Of a stretch of 64,000 nt of DNA, positions 57,998 to 64,000 are shown one piece after another. Source of the stretch: Pomphorhynchus laevis (lineage: Eukaryota > Acanthocephala > Palaeacanthocephala > Echinorhynchida > Pomphorhynchidae). The translations under genes and the position numbers were made by a program. The stretch spans positions 186,001 through 250,000 of the forward strand of contig WNNJ02001520.1 in the NCBI GenBank assembly GCA_012934845.2. The letters run 5' to 3'. The notes below the pieces were generated by a model, which was given only the letters and a program-made list of their open reading frames with translations, was not told the origin of the DNA and made no database searches. Numbering within the stretch: position 1 is the stretch's first letter; every line of letters starts with the position of its first letter.

Positions 57998-60195
57998 TTA
58001 ATTTACAAATTGACCTTTATTGTTGTCTAGATTGGAATCTTTCTTCAACTTAAAAATTCGCACAATCCAATTTTCAGATGTAAAAACTTCTTCGATCATA
58101 TCGAAGCTAATATTTTTAACACCGACGGCTTCATTTCTTACCCTGTCGTAACCGGAAGGAATATGCATTCCGAAAGAAACTTTATCGAATTGGTAAAAGC
58201 ACATACGATAAAGTAAAGAGTTTTTGAATGCATCTCCTGCCTCTTCGTTTATTCGAAAGTCGCCGTTGGCTGCAAAGTAATCTGGTTCATTTATGGATAA
58301 ACCATGCTCTGTGGATGCTCCGATTCTAATCATCCATATTGATTTGCTTATATCATCACCAGAGAAGCCAATCAAACCACCGAATAACACCAAAATATAA
58401 TCAACATCTAATTCTCTCATTATGGGCACCGACTGATCTTCAGGTTTGACCATTGCTTGACCTACTCTGCTAATATGAGTATTATTCCATGTGTTATTAT
58501 CCACAATTGTAGTTCTGTTTGCTAAAGAACTGATCTGATATCCGTAATCCCACCATGACATTATTTTTGCGTCTTCTGGTGTGTTCTGTCGTAGCCACCA
58601 ATACGATTCGCGAAAATCGTCCAAAATGATCCGTTGTCCTAGCCGCGATTGACTAGTTAAGATAATTGATGGATTTGAGTAAACTAGATTGCTTACCATT
58701 ATGCAATGACGGCAAAATGATAGCACCAATATAATCATTCCAATAAGCATAACATGTTGAAACTTACTATATGCTGTTTCTGCTTTCGGCGTTCGGCTGT
58801 GATGTATAGTTGCTGAAAACAAAGATGATCGTGCCACAACGTTGGACCTACTGTATAACGTCATTTTACTATTAGGATTAAAAAATACGCTTTGGCAAAA
58901 TTTAGATAGCCCGACACCGGCCAAAATCGACACCCCAGGTGCCAAAACTAATATCAGCCTTACCATTAGAGATGAAAAGTATAAACTGATCATTACATAT
59001 GTTAATACGAATATTCGTGCGTGCTTAGTGCGTAAACTTTCACTGTATATACAATAATAGATGCCCAAAGGTAAACAGTAAAGAGACGTGAAAAAATCGT
59101 TGTAAAATGAGCACCAAGATGTGGCCTGATGTTCAGCAACACTAGCAATAATAGGAATATGATTTTTCGCGTAACTAGGGTCTAGTAGAGAATAAAAGCG
59201 ACCAGTCCAGGGGCTTACATACCCAAATGAAACGAGTGTAATAACATATAGAACAACTGTACAGAATACGAAACCGAGTATTTTCTTTGCTAAAATATAA
59301 ACATTTTCTCTTCCGATACTTTCACGTAGATAAGAGTAGACTCCGATCAGTTGTAAAATGCCGAATATTCCAAGGGCGCCAATATGCTCACTAGACTGAA
59401 CAGGCTGAAATCCTACAAACGGGATTTGCATTGATAACAAAGTACCGGTACAGTAAAATACGGAGTATGCCACATATAGTTTGGGTGTTAATCCCTCAGA
59501 AAATAAAACTACTAGAACGTGTATCGGAATAAGGTTAATAATGAATACATAACCGCCCCAGGCACTGACCATGTAAAAATATGCGATTGCTGCCAATACT
59601 GCATTGAGAATAGATCCTGTCCGAACAGCACGTGTCCATAAATAATATGTAAATATCATTGCGAATATAGCGATACCTTCATTATCAAATGATCCTGCAA
59701 CAGACCGGCTGATATAAGCGGGAACAATGGCGATAATTAAACTGGCAAAAAGTCCGGACCCGGGAAGACCCAATTCTTCCGTTATCAGGTAAGACGCAAT
59801 AACAGTAAGAGCAGAGAATAGTGGTGACACAAATACGCATACATTTTTAACTGAAATAGGTAAGCCAATTAGCACGGCAAATTTTTGTAGTAGAGACGTT
59901 GTCATCATTAATCCTGGATATATCGTTGGACCGACAGATCTTCCAAGTGGGTACCAACTATTTGAATCAAAATAATTAATAAACTCATAAGGACCATTTG
60001 CTGATAGATATTCGGTGCTTCGATAATTGAAATATGGATCAAATTCGTGAATAATCGATTCATAGCGAACAACGGAAAACAATCGGATCACGATACTTAA
60101 AATGCAGGTTAATAATAAGCACATCAACGCGATTAAATGCTTTAGACATTGAATGTTAGGAATTAAATGTCGTATTGAATGAGACAGATAAATCA
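57998..60195 (-). CDS. STT3A: STT3, catalytic subunit of oligosaccharyltransferase (first exon not found)
   Basis: STT3 transfers the dolichol-linked oligosaccharide to Asn of N-X-S/T sites in the ER lumen. About 731 residues lie in one exon: FDPYFNYRSTEYL (first acidic site, residues 52-64), GSFDNEGIAIF (D171, E173), many membrane segments, SPWTGRFYSLLDPSYAKNH, NTPEDAKIMSWWDYGYQI (WWDYG at 548-552), VDNNTWNNTHISRVGQAM, and the DDISKSIWM segment that fits the DK motif. The frame has no usable ATG before residue 25, yet residues 15-25 still match other STT3 proteins. A good acceptor (TTACTATATTTGCAG on the minus strand) lies at 60196-60198, so a small first exon with the start codon must be upstream. 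Length and NTPEDAK/HISRVGQAM favour the STT3A type over STT3B, but FSGDD and LFTSENW-like parts resemble both. Confidence 0.93.
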
Positions 60196-60347
60196 CTGCA
60201 AATATAGTAAGAGATTATAAATGACAGTTAAAATACAATGAAAAGCAATAATGATATAGTAATGTTCAACTTTATGTATATGTAATTAGTCAAATCGGCG
60301 TTGCTCGAGATTGTCGTGATGACATTTCTTTCAAAATATTGATAGAT

Positions 60348-60652
60348 TTCCAAATCGAGCAAACGAAAATTTTAATTTGTTATCAGCAAAAATAACTTTT
60401 GGGATTTCCCCTTCAGTTTACAAATTATCAAAACGCTGATTTAAATTTACGATATATAAATTTACGATATATAAATTTACGATATATAAATTTACGATAT
60501 AAACGATATGAATTTACGAAATGATATACAAAACGTTGATATCAAAACGCTGATACAAAACGCTGATAATTTATTTGTAAACTGAAGAAGGGGAAATCAT
60601 GAAAGCTATTTTTTTGCTAATAACAAATTAAAATTTTCGTTTGCTCGATTTG
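60348..60652. repeat. MITE-like palindromic element upstream of STT3
   Basis: Inverted arms of about 90-100 bp: 60350-60440 (CCAAATCGAGCAAACGAAAA, later TTTCCCCTTCAGTTTACAAA) and its complement at 60549-60652. The centre has four copies of a 17-base AT unit (AAATTTACGATATAT) and several CAAAACGCTGAT words. There is no coding capacity. It stands about 150 bases upstream of the STT3 exon, so it may sit in the promoter or first intron. Confidence 0.75.
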
Positions 60653-60869
60653 GATATATATATTCATCGCGTTCACAAATAAAAATTACAAGTAACATCG
60701 TTATTGGTGTTACATCCAAAGTAGCATTCGATAATTCTTAATGCTATAACCTAGCATTAATATAATATAACACATGTCATTATAAGTCATTAACATATTA
60801 CTAAAACTAAACATCTAAATATATATTTTCTATCGATAGATACAACACTGTGGTAGATAATAGTTATTC
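60653..60869. other. intergenic, nothing recognised
   Basis: AT-rich gap between the MITE-like element and a LINE tail. Confidence 0.3.
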
Positions 60870-61140
60870 TTACAATGCAGAGTTTAACCCACAATGGTTA
60901 TTTACTCGATCACAAATCATTGATAAAGTCCATAAAATAAAATTAAAAGTAAGGTGATACTCGAATACACGGGCTGCTACAATAATTAAGAGCAGCCCTT
61001 CGAAAACTAGCCACAAGCAGTGCAACCATATCACACGGAAGACTGTTCCAAGCTCGTAATGCTTTGTGAAATAATCGAGAGGATGTGTTACTTGACCCAT
61101 GTCCACAATTCATCAGACGAAACTAGTATCCCCTGTAGTA
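60870..61140 (-). mobile_element. LINE C-terminal fragment
   Basis: On the minus strand one frame reads SRLFHKALRAWNSLPCDMVA and then SFRRAALNYC, the RAWNSLP block found at the end of LINE RT proteins. Another frame of the same DNA gives a membrane-like 78-aa peptide (60870-61106), which I take to be a shadow. Confidence 0.55.
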
Positions 61141-61454
61141 CCATTTTCTATTTGCTATCACATATTGTTGTGGATATCCGTGAATTCCCTTCACCATAAA
61201 GTACATGGCTAGCATATCTAGCTACATTAACCTGCAATGAACACTATTAAGATTCACCGCGAGGAGGCGTTGTGAGTAGTTCATATTTGAAATTTCAGTG
61301 CATAATTTGCTACAATATCATTGATATAATTGATATCATTGATATCAATTTCAATACCATTGATATCTAAAATAATTTTTTAATTTGAACATAAAATAAT
61401 TTTTTTAGTTAGAATTTTTAAAATTTTAATTATTATTACTACAGGTCATAGCCA
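61141..61454. other. intergenic, nothing recognised
   Basis: It includes a short run of GATATCATTGATAT palindromes (about 61315-61365). No gene. Confidence 0.3.
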
Positions 61455-62105
61455 TAAGGCTGTTTTCGCTCACAAAAAAATAATACAAGAAAAAAAAATA
61501 AAAAAATCATTCAGTATATATAAATAATATATTATTATATATTACAATTATATATCGGAACCATGGGTACTGCAGCAACCACCACTCGTTCTCATTTCGA
61601 ATCCAGTTCTTTATATTGGATTTAAATTCATTGATTGTATGCACCGCAACGACATCAACTGAAAGACGATTCTAAACATTCACCGCTCGATGAACAGTCG
61701 GAAATGACGAGGGTACTTTTTGGGTTCATGTACTACCAGTACTTTCGACTGCCTTCTACGTCCATCCAGTTCATTGAGTTCAACTCTATTTGCTGGAAAA
61801 TTTTCATCTTCGTTAATTAGTCGATACATGGCTAGAAGGTCGAAAAGAAGAAACCTTTCACACACTGTCGGCATATTCAAACTTTTTATTCGTGCCTCAT
61901 AGGGAAGATATCGTACCTGAGGACATAATTTCCTAAACCGTCGAAGTATGCGCTCTAATTGATCAAGTTCTGTACGCGTACACGAAAAGACTGCTGGCGA
62001 CACATATTCTAATATCGGTCTTATAAGAGCATTATATAAACGCACAACACAAACGGAAGATGAGTCTTTAAAGCAATTTCTAACATAATCTCGTATGTGC
62101 ACTTT
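61455..62105 (-). mobile_element. CR1-like LINE, 3' fragment
   Basis: The minus strand reads HIRDYVRNCFKDSSSVCVVR, LIRPILEYVSPAVFSCTR, LRRFRKLCPQVRYLPYEARI and so on: the RT thumb and C-terminal region of a CR1-like LINE. It ends with GTGAGCGAAAACAGCCTTAT and a GTAGTAATAATAATT tail. This 3' end matches those at 22.1 and 42.88 kb. Confidence 0.8.
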
Positions 62106-62160
62106 TTAATATCCAATACGATTCCAGTGTTCAAGGACCATCGATAAACAACGTTTAATA

Positions 62161-62310
62161 TATAAAAAAATATAAAATTATTATTTTTTCTGAAGATGCT
62201 AATAGTAGTTAGCGAAATATTAAAAATAATTTATTCTTTCCTTTGAACTAGCTCTAATAATTATTTATCAATAATGGATCATTATCAACTATTTAAAATC
62301 ACTGATATCA
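62161..62310 (+). repeat. hammerhead-like repeat, copy 4 (intergenic)
   Basis: The core at 62190-62221 has an intact CTGAAGA (allowed by the CUGANGA rule), one unpaired T, a GCTAAT/GTTAGC stem with loop AGTA, GAAA and TATT. Flanks AAATTATTATTTTTT and AAAAATAATTT can pair as stem I. The shared tail ATTATTTATCAATAATGGAT and on to CAACTATTT ends near 62295. This is the only clear copy outside TIMM44. Confidence 0.7.
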
Positions 62311-62469
62311 TTGAACTACGATATAAGTCAGTTAATAAAGTTAAAAAAGTTTGAGATCTAAGTCAGTTAATAACGTTAAAAAAGTTTGAGATCTAAAGTA
62401 AATACAATTATTCCTGTCAGTTCCGCTCGCTACGCTCGCGGATTGAGCTCAATCTATCGAGAAAAAGTC

Positions 62470-63795
62470 ATGCCTAAAAAAGCGCGATCTCAGATCCCGG
62501 TTCCTGATCAAGAATCTTCCATATCAGAATGCAATAATGGTTATACCAGCTTTGAAGTTGGATGCGATTCCAAAGATTGCGATGTATGGACACTTGTTCG
62601 TGTTAAAATATCCGACCACTCGGTGTATAAACGTAAACATTTCACTTGCGGTTTTTGTACATCAGTACGACTACTACAGTTATCCTGCTCATCTACTCCT
62701 GTATCACACACGACCACTCAAACCAATGCTGTTTTAGATGTTTCCCTCGCATCAACACCTGACTTCGCATCATATAATTTCATTATTAAACCTACTCTCT
62801 CACACACTTCTCGTTCAACTACGTACCAAACTTTCATTCATCTTCCTCATTCTGACAATGCTAACGGTAAAGCTTTTTATCTCGTACCTCCTCTTTCCTA
62901 TTCCTCCCCCAATCTAAATAAATCTCAAACTTCTTTATTCTCCTCACGTACTCCTTACTCGACCTCTCCTGTATCACCTCTCAATAATTTACACCCTTCC
63001 ATCAAAATCATTTCCAGTAACATTTCCGATCAACTGATTCAACACTCCATTCCTGTCACTCATGCCCCAACCTATTTTAATTCTCCTTACTCTACCTCCC
63101 ACGTAACACTTCCAAATAATTTACATCCTTCATTTAAAATCATATCCAGTCACATCTCTGATCAACCGATTCAACACCCCGCTCCTGTCACACTTGCTCC
63201 AACCAATATTAATTCTTTATCAAGCACCCCTGTCATTTCCACTTCTATCTGCTCATCTACCTCGACTCCTACCAGCTCTGTCCGTCCACCACTTCCACGA
63301 AATCGTTTTCCTTCGCGCGATCGCTGTATAATCATATCAAACTTAAAGCTTTCCGAATCTGCTTCTCCACAATCTCGCCTCGATGATGATGTATCTGCTT
63401 TCAGGTCTATCCTAGCAACCATTCTACCTGATGATAACCCATCACTCTTCAATAACATCGCTCCTGTATCCTTTATTCGTTTAAACAAATCCACTAAATC
63501 CAATCATCTCAGTCCTCCACTCTTAAAAATCGTTTTCCGACATAGTTCACATGCCTCTTCGGTACTCTCCCAACGTTTTAAACTTCTTACCACTTCCTCT
63601 ACTTGCCGTATCTTTCCTGACCGCTCCCCTTCTGATATTGCCCAACTCAATTTAGCTCGCATTGAAAAACATCGACGTGAAACAAACGGCGAGTCATCCT
63701 TAACTATACGTAAAATCAACGGAAATTTTCACGTTCTTCACACAAGGCCAAAAATTCGATGGCGTCCCATCTCTCCCCCTTGTCTTCTTCGCTAG
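62470..63795 (+). CDS. LINE ORF1 protein (441 aa, intact)
   Basis: ORF1 of a CR1/L2-like LINE, expected to bind element RNA. I start at the ATG at 62470 (MPKKARSQIP); the frame is open a little further up but without ATG. Residues about 25-65 hold spaced Cys, His and Trp (GCDSKDCDVW ... HFTCGFCTS) that resemble a worn PHD-type zinc finger. A Ser/Thr/Pro-rich middle contains a tandem duplication of about 44 residues (YSTSPVSPLNNLHPSIKIIS, then YSTSHVTLPNNLHPSFKIIS). The C-terminal half is an RRM-like domain plus tail: SRDRCIIISNLK, DDDVSAFRSILATIL, VSFIRLNKSTKS, LKIVFRHSSHAS, FPDRSPSDI, and the end HVLHTRPKIRWRPIS. The last 37 bases overlap ORF2. The lack of stops suggests a young copy. Confidence 0.85.
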   Translation: MPKKARSQIPVPDQESSISECNNGYTSFEVGCDSKDCDVWTLVRVKISDHSVYKRKHFTCGFCTSVRLLQLSCSSTPVSHTTTQTNAVLDVSLASTPDFASYNFIIKPTLSHTSRSTTYQTFIHLPHSDNANGKAFYLVPPLSYSSPNLNKSQTSLFSSRTPYSTSPVSPLNNLHPSIKIISSNISDQLIQHSIPVTHAPTYFNSPYSTSHVTLPNNLHPSFKIISSHISDQPIQHPAPVTLAPTNINSLSSTPVISTSICSSTSTPTSSVRPPLPRNRFPSRDRCIIISNLKLSESASPQSRLDDDVSAFRSILATILPDDNPSLFNNIAPVSFIRLNKSTKSNHLSPPLLKIVFRHSSHASSVLSQRFKLLTTSSTCRIFPDRSPSDIAQLNLARIEKHRRETNGESSLTIRKINGNFHVLHTRPKIRWRPISPPCLLR

Positions 63796-64000
63796 TCGAT
63801 CTCGCTCCTAAGCATACTTTTCGTCTTAGTCTATTCAATACTCGCTCCATTCTTCATAAAGCTGATATGCTTCTCGATATCTTCGATCAATTATCTATCG
63901 ATATTCTCTGCATTACTGAATCCTGGCACTCTGATTCCGACGATCTTGCTATTCGTCGTCTATAACGCTCTGGTTGTTCTCTAGTTGAATCAGCTCGTCA
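63759..64000 (+). CDS. LINE ORF2 start (endonuclease N-terminus), partial
   Basis: Begins at ATG 63759 inside the end of ORF1, in the -1 frame. It reads FRLSLFNTRSILHKADML and then LCITESWHSDSDD, the first strands of an AP-type endonuclease (the NTRSI Asn and the TE(S/T)W Glu are the usual metal-site residues). A stop at about 63963, where LINE B has LLSNGC, suggests a small insertion or deletion in this copy; the other frame continues (SGCSLVESAR) to the window end. Confidence 0.75.

Larger units (their letters stand above)
62325..64000 (+). mobile_element. LINE family C, 5' half (runs off the window)
   Basis: The 5' UTR has two direct copies of a 34-base unit (AAGTCAGTTAATAAAGTTAA and on to GAGATCT, 62331-62397). 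ORF1 is complete and ORF2 begins. It is close to LINE B in both ORF1 and the start of ORF2, and may be the 5' end of the LINE A family, whose copies here lack this region. Confidence 0.88.

Noticed and set aside
57998-60196. STT3 starting at the frame's first codon (60194-60196)
   Set aside because: That codon is GTG, not ATG, and overlaps a strong splice acceptor; the frame there is the start of an internal exon.
60870-61106. A 78-aa frame with a membrane-like centre on the minus strand
   Set aside because: A neighbouring frame of the same DNA reads RALRAWNSLP, the C-terminal block of LINE RT proteins. The hydrophobic frame is its shadow.

Overview
This window is nuclear DNA from an AT-rich invertebrate metazoan. 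The evidence is spliced genes for universal eukaryotic proteins (TIMM44, STT3), GT-AG introns, AATAAA-type poly(A) signals, and a repeat load of non-LTR retrotransposons (LINEs), Penelope-like elements and short-LTR Ty3/Gypsy elements of CsRn1/Kabuki type. I cannot name the phylum from sequence alone. The repeat mix would suit a flatworm-like or other small-bodied invertebrate, but this is a guess.

Layout. 1-2.0 kb: tail of a LINE whose RT frame is open. 2.8-4.5 kb: two truncated Penelope-like copies. 5.2-6.7 kb (-): a single-exon 490-aa host gene I do not recognise. 7.2-13.4 kb: an old short-LTR Ty3/Gypsy fossil with a younger one inserted in it. 13.5-18.1 kb: a GIY-YIG endonuclease remnant, a 17-bp minisatellite, a LINE ORF1-like stretch, the longest Penelope-like copy (-), and a 13-bp minisatellite at its 5' side. 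18.2-24.3 kb: two decayed CR1/L2-like LINEs. 25.3-39.2 kb (-): the mitochondrial import gene TIMM44, rebuilt from eleven exons; its first (presequence) exon was not found. Its introns hold a family of palindromic elements with hammerhead-like cores. 40.2-40.7 kb: a 546-bp inverted repeat. 41.8-57.7 kb: a LINE pile-up arranged A(+), B(+), fragment, A(-), B(+), remnant. 58.0-60.2 kb (-): catalytic oligosaccharyltransferase subunit STT3, almost entirely in one exon. 60.3-62.2 kb: a MITE-like palindrome and LINE tails. 62.3-64.0 kb: the 5' half of a LINE with an intact ORF1 overlapping ORF2.

The host genes are unrelated in job: TIMM44 tethers mitochondrial Hsp70 to the TIM23 import channel, STT3 transfers N-glycans in the ER, and the third gene is a helical, partly acidic protein of unknown role. 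No operon-like arrangement is visible. The most unusual signal is the dispersed palindrome family with CTGANGA / short stem / GAAA cores, seen four times clearly and several more times weakly, mostly in TIMM44 introns. A second is a LINE 3'-terminal hairpin whose stem is kept by paired changes between copies.
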